64,000 nt of DNA from VXNE01 sp963664635 (lineage in GTDB: Bacteria > Pseudomonadota > Gammaproteobacteria > Pseudomonadales > Azotimanducaceae), in assembly GCA_963664635.1 (NCBI GenBank), contig OY761542.1, forward strand, positions 1,178,001 to 1,242,000. The letters are read 5' to 3'. A program made the translations under genes and the position numbers. Of this stretch, positions 26,001-33,600 are shown in pieces. The notes beneath the pieces were generated by a model. That model had not been told where the DNA came from. It made no database searches and was given only the letters and a program-made list of their open reading frames with translations. Position 1 is the stretch's first letter, and each line of letters begins with the position of its first letter.

Positions 26001-26410
26001 TGTTCAATGCCGGAGCCAACCTCACCACCCCGCTCTTCGGCGTCGTGGTGCGCAAGGCGTACGGGCTCGGCGTGCAGGCCATGTGCGGCGCCAGCGCGCT
26101 CGTTGGCTTCTTCACCGTTGCCTGGCCGACGGCGGAGTTCGCCGGGATGAACATCGAGGGCTCGGTGAAGCTCGGCTACCGCAAGGAACTCGCGTCCATC
26201 GAGGACCCGGAGGAGCGGCGCCTCGAGTTCGAGCGCCGCGTGGAGCACGCCTACGAGGGCGCCAAGGCCGTCAACGCCGGCACCGGCGGCGGCCTGGACG
26301 ACGTCATAGACCCGGCCGACACGCGGAGTTGGATCGCGAACAGCTTGCGGCGCCTGCCGCCCGCGGCCCCGCGGACGGAGAAGAAGTACCCGTACATCGA
26401 CACTTGGTAG
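23003..26410 (+). CDS. Single-chain biotin-dependent acyl-CoA carboxylase
   Basis: 1135 residues. A strong AAAGGAGG (22988-22995) sets the ATG at 23003. Domains in order: biotin carboxylase (1-450: FDALLIANRGEIAIRIARAAGELGLRTVAVYSEDD, VKAVAGGGGRGTRVV, FIETNARLQVEHTVTEEVTG); biotinyl domain with EAMKMEHVIAA, biotinylated Lys near 564; carboxyltransferase (about 620-1135) with GIGTINGELFDEEWARAMVVHYDYTVLAGTQGG and the acyl-CoA half FGIGVITAFIRVEGYPMGVIANNPHHLAGAIDSDGADKGARF. All three activities are usually on two or three proteins. Substrate (acetyl-, propionyl- or longer acyl-CoA) cannot be fixed from sequence. Confidence 0.92.
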   Translation: MTFDALLIANRGEIAIRIARAAGELGLRTVAVYSEDDAASLHVRAADESRALQGVGAAAYLDEEGVIEAAGAAGCGAIHPGYGFLAERAGFARRCTEAGIVFVGPSPEHLELFGDKGRARAAAAGAGVPVLDGIDGAVSLGQAGDFLASLSGRAMIVKAVAGGGGRGTRVVSSADELEAAYERCRSEARAAFGLADVYVEEFLPRARHVEVQVLGDLHGGVTHLGERECSVQRRHQKLVEVAPAPGLSEDLRTAIIDAAVRFARSERYTNLGTFEFLVDASGDRSERPFVFIETNARLQVEHTVTEEVTGVDLVQAQIRLARGASLDEVGLGESGALAPRGYAIQARVNMETIGEDGSVRPASGTITAYDAPSGPGVRTDGFGYAGYRTSTAFDSLLAKVVGHSPAPDFGAAIARTARALSEFRLEGVGTNLPFLRNVLRHEDFVGARVHTRWVDEHLAELAAPDADGPARYVAAAEPVSDGSQGGYAGARVDTSDPLALFDHDARVKAEQAPAQAVPDASEAMGPEGAVGLSSPMQGTIVSLDVAVDDEVREGQQVAVVEAMKMEHVIAADRDGIVRRITMAAGDVVREGYPIVFVEEAEVSGGSAASDEEFDPDYIRPDLRQLYERHAYTLDENRPEAVEKRYARGYRMPRENIDQLMDPGSFKEYWPLIVARQHRRHDMEELRRNTPADGLIAGIGTINGELFDEEWARAMVVHYDYTVLAGTQGGRNHYKQDRMFELANRFRIPVVLFGEGGGGRPGDDSTGPGVAFDTHTFTQFSKLSGLVPLVSVINGRTFAGNTALVACCDVIIATERTTVAMGGPAMIEGGGLGIYTPEEVGPMSFQVPNGVVDLLARDEEEAVEVARKYLSYFQGRTESWEAHDQRRLRQVVPENRLRLYDMREIVDTIADVGSVLEIREKFGIGVITAFIRVEGYPMGVIANNPHHLAGAIDSDGADKGARFIQLCDAFDIPVLSLMDCPGMMVGPDVERTALVRHCVRMFNAGANLTTPLFGVVVRKAYGLGVQAMCGASALVGFFTVAWPTAEFAGMNIEGSVKLGYRKELASIEDPEERRLEFERRVEHAYEGAKAVNAGTGGGLDDVIDPADTRSWIANSLRRLPPAAPRTEKKYPYIDTW

Positions 26411-26538
26411 CGCCGGCCGCGTTGCCCGGGACCTGCGGGTCGCCGCCGAACCGATCGACGGGCGGCGCGGAGCCGCCGGGCCCCCGCGTCCTTTCGTCCG
26501 AGTTGCCCGGGGGCTGCGCCAGATTGCCAGACCTTATG

Positions 26539-26567
26539 TTGATACGCATTATGTACATCTGCATAAT
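26539..26567 (+). promoter_or_regulatory. Sigma-70-like promoter of the ATPase gene
   Basis: TTGATA (26539-26544), exactly 17 nt, then CATAAT (26562-26567): each hexamer differs from consensus at one base. It sits in an A+T-rich island within GC-rich DNA. The -10 box ends 6 nt before the GTG start, so transcription would begin at or next to the start codon and the mRNA could be leaderless. ATTATG and CATAAT form an inverted repeat overlapping the spacer and -10, a possible operator. Confidence 0.65.
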
Positions 26568-26573
26568 AAATTC

Positions 26574-27980
26574 GTGGATTTCATCGATCGCTCTGACGAG
26601 ATGCGCCGCCTCGATGCGGCGCTCGCCCGCCCCGGTGGCTTCGCCGTCCTCTGGGGACGCCGGCGAGTGGGCAAGTCGCGGCTCCTGGTCGAGTGGACCA
26701 GGCGGCGGGACGGCCTCTACACCGTGGCGGACCGGTCCGCGCCGCCCGTGCAGAGACGCTACCTGGCGACGGCCGTCGCACGGCGGTTCGCGGGTTTCGC
26801 GGACGTCGAGTACCCGGACTGGCGGTCGTTCCTGGACCGACTGGCGAACGAATCCCGGCGCGATGGCTGGCGGGGCCCGTTCGTCATCGACGAGTTGCCG
26901 TACCTGGTGCTGGCGGATCCGGGCGTACCGAGCGTTCTGCAGAACTGGTTGGACACCGATGCCTTCCGACCCGCGCTCGCCGTAAGCGGTTCCAGCCAGC
27001 ACATGATGTACGGCGCGGCCCTCGCGGCCGATGCGCCGTTGTACGGCCGCGCGGCGGAGGCGTTCGTCGTACGGCCCCTGAGAGCGGGTTACCTCGCGGA
27101 CGCGTTTCCTGAACTCGACGCGACGGCACTGGTCGCGGCGTATGCCGTATGGGGGGGCGTGCCGCGCTATTGGGAGCTGGCCGTCGGGTTCGGCCGGCGG
27201 CTCGACGATGCGGTAGACGGACTCTTGCTGGATCCCGCCGCCGCGCTGCATGAAGAGCCCTTGCGGCTGCTCCTGGAGGAGACCCCACAGGCCATGGCGC
27301 TGCGGCCCGTGCTCGACGCCATTGGCGCGGGGGCGCATCGCGTCAGCGAAATCGCGGGTCGTCTGGGTCGCCCCGCATCCAGTCTGTCGCGCCCGCTCGC
27401 GACGCTCGTCGGGATGGATTTCGTCCGGCGCGAGACGCCGTTCGGCAGCAGCCCGCGCTCGGACAGGCGCAGCCTGTACCGGATCGCGGATCCGCTCCTG
27501 CGCCTCTGGTTCCGGGTCGTCGCTCCGCACCGCGCGGCATTGGCCGAGACGCCGGCGGAGACGCGGCTCGGCTATTGGCATCGCCACCGGCGCAGCCTCG
27601 AGGCGCAGGCATGGGAGGAGCTCTGCCGCATGGCCGTCCCGGTCCTCCATCGCGTTGACGCATCCATAGCGGCCCTCGGTCCCTGGCGGGCGGCCCGGCG
27701 CTACTGGCGTGGCAACGACCCGGAGTTGGACATCGTCGCGATGTCGGTGGACGGTGAACGCATGCTGATCGGCGAGGTCAAGTGGCTACAGGCGCCCCTG
27801 CGCGCGCCGGAGGCGGCTGCGGCCGTGACGCGGCTACGTGTGGCGGCCCGCGGGTTGCCCTGGGCTCGCGAGGCCGACGTAATCCACGCACTCTTCGTCC
27901 CGGAGGCCTCGGCCGGCGTGTCCGCGGACGCCGATATCCATGTAGTCGACGCCCGCGCCGTGCTGTCGTCGTTGCGGTAG
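26574..27980 (+). CDS. AAA ATPase, archaeal-type with DUF234 region
   Basis: 468 residues from a GTG. N-terminal FIDRSDEMRRLDAALARPGGFAVLWGRRRVGKSRLLVEW carries a Walker A (GRRRVGKS). FVIDELPYLV is the Walker B, and LAVSGSSQHMM is sensor-like. A winged-helix part follows (GAHRVSEIAGRLGRPASSLSRPLATLVGMDFVRRETPFG), then RRSLYRIADPLLRLWFRVV and a nuclease-like ending (ELDIVAMSVDGERMLIGEVKW, with the D...E-x-K pattern of DUF234/PD-(D/E)XK). Such proteins are common, often horizontally moved, function unknown; a defence or mobile-element role is possible. Its AT-rich promoter differs from neighbouring DNA. Confidence 0.85.
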   Translation: MDFIDRSDEMRRLDAALARPGGFAVLWGRRRVGKSRLLVEWTRRRDGLYTVADRSAPPVQRRYLATAVARRFAGFADVEYPDWRSFLDRLANESRRDGWRGPFVIDELPYLVLADPGVPSVLQNWLDTDAFRPALAVSGSSQHMMYGAALAADAPLYGRAAEAFVVRPLRAGYLADAFPELDATALVAAYAVWGGVPRYWELAVGFGRRLDDAVDGLLLDPAAALHEEPLRLLLEETPQAMALRPVLDAIGAGAHRVSEIAGRLGRPASSLSRPLATLVGMDFVRRETPFGSSPRSDRRSLYRIADPLLRLWFRVVAPHRAALAETPAETRLGYWHRHRRSLEAQAWEELCRMAVPVLHRVDASIAALGPWRAARRYWRGNDPELDIVAMSVDGERMLIGEVKWLQAPLRAPEAAAAVTRLRVAARGLPWAREADVIHALFVPEASAGVSADADIHVVDARAVLSSLR

Positions 27981-28033
27981 CGCCGCCAGGGGGCATCGCC
28001 CCGAGGGGCGCTCTCCCCGGCTCATGTGGGCGG

Positions 28034-28567
28034 TCAGCGCGGTCGCAGGGCTCGGCGCGCCCGCAGCAAAGGCGCCTCGCCCTCGGGGTCGGAGTCCAGA
28101 TAGGCGTTGCAGGCGGCATCGAAATCGTCGCCTGCGGGCGGCGGCGTGCGGTAGTCGGTCCACAAACCCGCGGCGCGCAGGGCGTCGCGCTCCGCGCGAA
28201 AGACGTGCAGGAAGCGGTCGCGCGCCGACGACGTGCGCACGCCGTATGCGAGTTCGATGTCGACACAGCCGGCGTAGCAGCCGTCCATGTCGCGCACCTG
28301 GGCGATCGCGGCCTCGCAGATGGCGCTCTGGTCGAACACGATGAATGCCGGAGGGGGATCCTCGTCGTCCAGGACCACGCCGCCGGCGGGGGGAGCGGCG
28401 AGCTGGGCGAACAGGCGCGGCGCGCTCGAGGTGGTGCCCAGACAGACTTGATAGCACCGCCCGACCGCGGCGCGTCCTTCCTCTTCCCTGGTGAGCGTTT
28501 GCGCCCATGCGGACGATATCCAGAGGGCCGCGGCACAAACCCTGGCGATGGCGCCTCGCAGGCTCAT
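28034..28567 (-). CDS. Secreted hypothetical protein
   Basis: 177 residues. Signal peptide MSLRGAIARVCAAALWISSAWAQ with cleavage after WAQ. The mature protein has Cys residues in GRCYQVCLGTT, ICEAAIAQVRDMDGCYAGCVDIE and DAACNAYLDSD, probably forming disulfides in the periplasm. I recognise no family. The short region between it and the ATPase stop (27981-28033) contains a GC hairpin that could terminate both transcripts. Confidence 0.6.
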   Translation of the reverse strand: MSLRGAIARVCAAALWISSAWAQTLTREEEGRAAVGRCYQVCLGTTSSAPRLFAQLAAPPAGGVVLDDEDPPPAFIVFDQSAICEAAIAQVRDMDGCYAGCVDIELAYGVRTSSARDRFLHVFRAERDALRAAGLWTDYRTPPPAGDDFDAACNAYLDSDPEGEAPLLRARRALRPR

Positions 28568-28688
28568 GATCTCCTCCTGTACGCGGATGGCGTTCGGAAC
28601 CGAGGGCGTGCCCCGACTGGCGTCGCCCTTCGCACGGTCCCCATTTGACCACCGTGCGCGCCCGGGATGGAACCGCCTCCGAAACCCG

Positions 28689-29525
28689 TCAGCCCTCCTG
28701 CCGCATCAGTACGTCGTCCTTCCCGCGCCAGCGCGCCTCGAGCCAGTCCCGCGGTCCCGCGTCCAGGACCTCCCGCATCGTCAGACACTCCGCGTGGACC
28801 GAGATGTCGCCGGCGGCGCCGCCGAGGAACGCCCAGAAGTCGCAACGGCCGGGGTAGACGAGGGTCATGTCGATCACCCGAGCGTCCGTCGGGGCGAGGG
28901 CCCGTGCGATGGCTTCGAAGCCTCCGGCGCGGGGCGGGAGCAGGGCACGGTAGGGACTGCGCGAGCGCGTGTGTTTCGCTGGGGTGAAGCGCGTGCCCTC
29001 CACGAACGACAGCATGGCCGCGGGTCTTGAGCGCAGTGTCCGGCACGCATCGTGGACGCGCCGGCGATCCGCGGCGCGGCGTTCCGCTTCGGTCGTCGCG
29101 CCCGAGGCGCGGCGGCGCACCACGGGGAAGTCGAACGCGACGAATATGAGCCCCAGGACCGGGATCCACGCCAGTTCCCGCTTGCACAGGAACTTGACTA
29201 CCGGGCCGCGTCGGGCGAGCGCGCTCTGGATCAGGAAGATGTCCGCCCACGAGCGGTGGTTCGCGACCACGATGCAGGCGCGGTCCCGGTCGAGTGCGAG
29301 TCCCGGATCCTGCCAGGCGGCCCCCGACACCCTCTTGAGCCACCAGTCGTCAAACGTCACCGCGAGGCGGTAGATGGCTTCGGCGGCGGCCTGTGTTCCC
29401 GGCCGCAAGCCGGGCGCCAGCGTTCGGAGGATCAGCAGTCCGAGCAGGGGTACGCACCAGAGCGTGAGGTTTGTCGAGATGGCAACCAACGCCGCGCCGG
29501 CGGCGAGGTGTTGCCGAGGGGTCAT
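28689..29525 (-). CDS. Lysophospholipid acyltransferase, YihG-like
   Basis: 278 residues. N-terminal membrane segments, then the PlsC/LPLAT motifs: IVVANHRSWADIF (H-x4-D), KFLCKRELAWIPVLGLIFVAFDFPVVRR, and SFVEGTRFTPAK (EGTR). This order and spacing resembles E. coli YihG, a probable acyltransferase of the inner membrane. It transfers acyl chains to lysophosphatidic acid or a related acceptor. The start overlaps the stop of the DUF1295 gene (ATGA), so the two are co-translated. Confidence 0.85.
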   Translation of the reverse strand: MTPRQHLAAGAALVAISTNLTLWCVPLLGLLILRTLAPGLRPGTQAAAEAIYRLAVTFDDWWLKRVSGAAWQDPGLALDRDRACIVVANHRSWADIFLIQSALARRGPVVKFLCKRELAWIPVLGLIFVAFDFPVVRRRASGATTEAERRAADRRRVHDACRTLRSRPAAMLSFVEGTRFTPAKHTRSRSPYRALLPPRAGGFEAIARALAPTDARVIDMTLVYPGRCDFWAFLGGAAGDISVHAECLTMREVLDAGPRDWLEARWRGKDDVLMRQEG

Positions 29526-30418
29526 GGGCGGCCGGCCTTCGAGCCGCGCGCCCGCGTGCGGAGCATGGGGATGAGCTTCGGCGTGCGCGCCGTGTACTCC
29601 GCGTATTCGGGATCGTCGCCCCAGCGCCGGCGGGCGCTGGCGTCGAGCATGCGTACGCCGCTGATGCGGGTCAGCAGCACCCAGACGAACAGCGGCGAGA
29701 CCAGCGTCGCGTACTGCCATCCGCGCAGGGCCGGCAGGGCGCAGACCGCGATGCCGGTCCAGAGGAGGATCTCGCCGCAGTAGTTGGGGTGCTGGGACCA
29801 GGCCCAGAGGCCGTGGCGGATGAAGCGCCCGGCGTGCTCCTCCCGCGCCCGGAAGCGGCGTTTCTGCTCGTCGGCGACGACTTCGACGAGGAAGCCGGCG
29901 AGCCAGAGGCCGCAACCGGCCGCCAGGAACGCGTCCGGCGGGACCCGGACGTCCGAGGTCATCGCGGCGAGCCCGGGACCGAACGAGACCACGGTCCACA
30001 CGGTCTGCAGGGTCCAGGTCATCAGGAATGTCGGGAAATCCTCGCGGATGCGCGTAAAGCGCCGGTCGAAGCCGTCGCGCCGGATGCGCAGGGTCAGAAA
30101 CACACCCAGCCGGACGGCCCACACCGCGACGAGGGCCGCGATGATCGTCGCGCGCGCGTCCCCCGTGCCGGCGGCGAGGGCGATGAGCGCCAGGGTCAGA
30201 AACGTGACTGACCCGAGCAGATCGTAGAAACGCTCCGTACGGAGAACGAACGCCGGGACGAACCCCGCCCAGCCGATGACGAACGCGACGGCGACGCAGG
30301 CGGCGAAGACCGGCACGCCGCCGAGGCGGATGCCCTGGTCGCTGCCCGCCAGCGCCAGCAGGACGCCGACGGCGACGGCGCCGGCGGTGCCGAGCCAGGG
30401 CAGCAGCCGTGCGTTCAC
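29522..30418 (-). CDS. DUF1295 / steroid 5-alpha-reductase-type membrane protein
   Basis: 298 residues with six or seven membrane helices (PVFAACVAVAFVIGWAGFV; LLGSVTFLTLALIALAAG; ATIIAALVAVWAVRLGVFLTL). Family signature near the C-terminus: RFIRHGLWAWSQHPNYCGEILLWTGI and FVWVLLTRISGVRMLDASARRRWGDDPEYAEYTARTPKLIP. Members resemble isoprenylcysteine methyltransferases and steroid reductases, but the bacterial substrate is unknown. Couples with the acyltransferase, suggesting membrane-lipid modification. Confidence 0.88.
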   Translation of the reverse strand: MNARLLPWLGTAGAVAVGVLLALAGSDQGIRLGGVPVFAACVAVAFVIGWAGFVPAFVLRTERFYDLLGSVTFLTLALIALAAGTGDARATIIAALVAVWAVRLGVFLTLRIRRDGFDRRFTRIREDFPTFLMTWTLQTVWTVVSFGPGLAAMTSDVRVPPDAFLAAGCGLWLAGFLVEVVADEQKRRFRAREEHAGRFIRHGLWAWSQHPNYCGEILLWTGIAVCALPALRGWQYATLVSPLFVWVLLTRISGVRMLDASARRRWGDDPEYAEYTARTPKLIPMLRTRARGSKAGRP

Positions 30419-30458
30419 GCGGCGTCCCGAAACGCGGATGCCTTGCGGGGGCTCGGGC

Positions 30459-31670
30459 TCAGGAAGCTCCGGTCGGCACCTCGTTGAACGGGATCCCCTT
30501 GTCCACGCGCACGTCCTGGGGCAGCCCGAGGACGCGTTCGGCCAGGATGTTCAGCATGATCTCGTCCGTGCCGCCGGCGATGCGTCCGCCCGGGGCGCCC
30601 ATGTACGCGTCCTGGTACAGGCCGGCGGCGACCGTGAACTCGGGATCCGTGATCGCCCCGGACTGCTCAAGCAGGTCCATCGCGAACGACGCCATGTCCT
30701 GGCCCTTGGCCGCGCCGACGTACTTGCCGATGGAGTTCTCGGGTCCCGGGATCTCGCCGCGCGAGAGGGCCGAGAGCGACCGATAGCCGGTGTAACGCAG
30801 TCCGGACTCCTGTACGTACCAGTCGGCGAGCTTCGCCCGGACGCTCTTGTCCTCGATGGCGGGACGGTCGTCGATGTGTACCCGCTGTGCGAGGTCGAAG
30901 AGCTGCCGGAAGCCGGCGCCGCCACCCCCGGCGCCGATGGAGGCGCGTTCGTTCATGAGCGTCGTGATCGCGACCTGCCAGCCCTGGCCGACGGCGCCGA
31001 GCCGTTGCGAATCGGACACGCGGACATCGGTGAAGTAGACCTCGTTGAAGCCGGAGGCGCCCGAGATCTGCTTGATCGGCTTCACTTCGATGCCCGGCGA
31101 CTTCATGTCGACGAAGAAGTACGTGAGTCCCTTGTGCTTCGGCACGTTGGGATCGGTGCGCAGTACGAGGATCGCGTAGTCGCTGAAGTGGGCGCCGGTG
31201 GTCCAGATCTTCTGGCCGTTGATCACCCATTCGTCGCCGTCCTTGACCGCCCGCGTGCGCAGGGCCGCCAGGTCCGATCCGCCCGCGGGCTCGCTGAAGA
31301 GCTGGCACCAGATGTGTTCGCCGGACGCGAGCGGCGGCAGGTGCTCCAGCTTCTGCTCCTCGGTGGCCCAGGCCATCATGGTCGGGGCCGCCATGCCCTG
31401 GCCGATGCCGAACACGCCGAAGGTCGTGCCGACGCGCGCCTCCTCCTGGTTCCAGATGACCTGCTCGATCGCGGAAGCGCCGCGGCCGCCGTATTCCTTC
31501 GGCCAGCGAATGCACGCCCAGCCGGCGTCGTACTTGCGCTTCTGCCAGAGCTTGGCCTGCTCGATCTCGCCGAGCCCGGCCGTTTCCTCCTCGGTGGGCT
31601 GGTTGGCCTCGAGCCAGACCCGCGCCTCCGCGCGAAAGGCCGCTTCCGCCGCTGTGTCGCTGAAATCCAT
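30459..31670 (-). CDS. Acyl-CoA dehydrogenase, large-subunit type
   Basis: 403 residues. Motifs of the flavin acyl-CoA dehydrogenase fold: CQLFSEPAGGSDLAALRTRAVKDGDEWVINGQKIWTTGAHFSDYAILVLRTD, GFNEVYFTDVRV and GTDEIMLNILAERVLGLP. The ending GIPFNEVPTG is typical of FadE partners that form heteromeric complexes with a second subunit, here the following gene 35 nt away. Together they would oxidise an acyl-CoA (steroid side chain, branched or long-chain) with electron transfer flavoprotein. Confidence 0.9.
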   Translation of the reverse strand: MDFSDTAAEAAFRAEARVWLEANQPTEEETAGLGEIEQAKLWQKRKYDAGWACIRWPKEYGGRGASAIEQVIWNQEEARVGTTFGVFGIGQGMAAPTMMAWATEEQKLEHLPPLASGEHIWCQLFSEPAGGSDLAALRTRAVKDGDEWVINGQKIWTTGAHFSDYAILVLRTDPNVPKHKGLTYFFVDMKSPGIEVKPIKQISGASGFNEVYFTDVRVSDSQRLGAVGQGWQVAITTLMNERASIGAGGGGAGFRQLFDLAQRVHIDDRPAIEDKSVRAKLADWYVQESGLRYTGYRSLSALSRGEIPGPENSIGKYVGAAKGQDMASFAMDLLEQSGAITDPEFTVAAGLYQDAYMGAPGGRIAGGTDEIMLNILAERVLGLPQDVRVDKGIPFNEVPTGAS

Positions 31671-31704
31671 CGTCGTCTCCCGTCTCGGTCCTTGTCCGCC
31701 GCCT

Positions 31705-32823
31705 TCAGGCGGCCCTGTCCTTCTCGATCGCCGAGATCAGGCGATCCTGCCAGACGCCCTCGCTGCCGATGTTGACGGACAGCAGTTTCGCCCGGCGGTA
31801 GTGGAACTGGCAGTCGAACTCCCAGGTGAAGCCCATCCCGCCATGCGTCTGGATGTTCTCCTTGGAGGCGAAGTAGTACGCCTGGATGGCCGCCACCCGC
31901 GCCGTCGCCGCCGCGACCGGCAGTTCCGGCGCGTCGGTGGAGAGAGCCCAGGCGCCGTAGTAGCAGTTCGAACGCGCCAGGGTGTTCTTCACGTAGATGT
32001 TCGCCAGCTTGTGCTTGATCGCCTGGTGGCCGGCGATCGGCCGACCGAAGGTGTAGCGCCCCATGGCGTACTCCTTGGCCTGCTCGAGCGCGGCGTTGGA
32101 GCCGCCGACCTGCTCCCAGGCGAAGAGTATGGCGGCGCGATCGAGCAGCCGTTGCGTCAGCGTCCAGCCCTCGCCGTCGGCGCCGAGCGTTTCGGCGTCG
32201 GCTCCGTCGAAGTCGATCTTGGCGTGGGAGCGCGTGGGGTCGAGGGTCTCGACGGTGCGGCGCGTGACGCCGGCGCCGTCCAGGGCGACCAGGTAGAGGC
32301 TGGCGCCGTCCCCGGCGTCGCTCTTCGCGACGACCACGGCGAAGTCGGCCACATCGCCGTCGGCGACCGGCAGCTTCGATCCGGTGAGGCGGCCTCCCGA
32401 GGCGCTTGTCGCCAGCGTGCGCGGAGATGCCTGCCCCGGGCCTTCCGACAACGCGAACGCGCCGATCGCCTTGCCCTCCGCGAGCCGCGGCAACCAGGCC
32501 TCCCGCTGCGCGTCGCTGCCGGCGAGCAGGAGCGCCTCCGTCGCCAGGTACACGGACGAGGAGAACGGCACGGGCGCCACGGCCCGTCCGAGTTCTTCGG
32601 CGATCACGCAGAGTTCGAGATAGGACAGTCCGAGCCCCCCGTGCGCTTCGGGGATCGTTGTGGCGGTCCAGCCCAGCTCGGCGATCTGCTTCCAGAGATC
32701 GGCGTCGAACGGCGCGTCGCCTTCCAGGACGGCGCGGACGGCGCTCGGCGGACAGTTTTCTCCCAGGAAACCCGCGGCCTGTTCGCGCAGCAGGTTCTGT
32801 TCGTCGGAGAACTCGAAATTCAT
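31705..32823 (-). CDS. Acyl-CoA dehydrogenase, small-subunit type
   Basis: 372 residues. MNFEFSDEQNLLREQAAGFLGENCPPSAVRAVLE opens the N-terminal helical domain. The middle is shortened relative to the partner (DFAVVVAKSDAGDGASLYLVAL), and the C-terminal domain has YTFGRPIAGHQAIKHKLANIYVKN and QTHGGMGFTWEFDCQFHYRRAKLL. Its diverged active-site region suggests a structural or substrate-shaping partner of the upstream-strand neighbour, as known for alpha2beta2 acyl-CoA dehydrogenases. First gene of the pair in transcription order. Confidence 0.9.
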   Translation of the reverse strand: MNFEFSDEQNLLREQAAGFLGENCPPSAVRAVLEGDAPFDADLWKQIAELGWTATTIPEAHGGLGLSYLELCVIAEELGRAVAPVPFSSSVYLATEALLLAGSDAQREAWLPRLAEGKAIGAFALSEGPGQASPRTLATSASGGRLTGSKLPVADGDVADFAVVVAKSDAGDGASLYLVALDGAGVTRRTVETLDPTRSHAKIDFDGADAETLGADGEGWTLTQRLLDRAAILFAWEQVGGSNAALEQAKEYAMGRYTFGRPIAGHQAIKHKLANIYVKNTLARSNCYYGAWALSTDAPELPVAAATARVAAIQAYYFASKENIQTHGGMGFTWEFDCQFHYRRAKLLSVNIGSEGVWQDRLISAIEKDRAA

Positions 32824-33600
32824 GCCTCCCCCCGTGTGTGTAATGGTGATTGAACCGCCGCCTCGTCGAAGGCGAGGTCGCGAACGGGCTGCCGATTGTA
32901 CGTTCAGCGCACGCGATTCTCACGCCCGGCACACGCGGAGCTGCGATGCAACCGGAAACGGCTACATCGCTCGATTCGTTTTCCGGCCCGCCGGCACACG
33001 GGGCAACCCCGGTTCAAGCGGAGACGACTGCAGCCCCGATCCCCGGATCGGGAGGCGCTGAAGGGTGCTCGGCGTCCCATCGGGGCCGTGCTTGTCAGAA
33101 GCGCCCCGCAGGAGGCGGCGGGGCACGACGGTTGGCGCTTGCGGGAGGATGCCCGGTCCGCCTTGCGGGACGGGCGATCTTCGTGCTCGAACAGATTTTC
33201 GAGGAAAGCCTGCGGCCGGAGCGGTGTGCGTACCGTGCGAACCGGCGTGCGCAGGATGCGGTGCGACGCGGTCATTGGCCGGTCAGCGTCACCCGGCCGC
33301 CGCCCAGCTGCACCTGCCCCGCCGGCCAAGGGCTGCCCAGGAAGGCGGTGTTTTTCGGCCGCGCGCGGGGGGGCAGGCTGGTTCTGAGCCTGCCTTGGCG
33401 TCGCCATCGAAACTCGGTCGAGGAAGCCGTACGGGCGACCGGCGTTCTCGCGGGTGATCCTGCGCCGCAACGCTCCTGGCGGTTCTCGATGGCATCGGCG
33501 AGATCGCGGAGCAAAGTCGCACGGGAGCGCGATGGTTTCGACGCCGAGGATCGGCTCGGCCCTACGTTGTTTCGATTGGTTGCGGCCGACCGATTCCAGG
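32824..33600. other. 777-bp region without an intact gene
   Basis: No reading frame in this stretch has protein character over its whole length. The one island I recognise is a short reverse-transcriptase-like fragment at 33177-33270. The rest looks like decayed or intergenic GC-rich DNA. Confidence 0.6.
33177..33270 (+). pseudogene. Fragment of group II intron-type reverse transcriptase
   Basis: About 31 codons read IFVLEQIFEESLRPERCAYRANRRAQDAV. This follows the pattern of the RT region just before the catalytic palm ('LEPIFE..F.P..YGFRP.RSAQ.A'). Codons on either side lose similarity at once, so only a scrap remains. Confidence 0.45.

Noticed and set aside
22376..26248. Very long minus-strand open frame opposite the carboxylase
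   Set aside because: Composition (His/Arg/Val-rich, no motifs) is that of an antisense shadow in GC-rich DNA; the plus strand encodes a complete enzyme.
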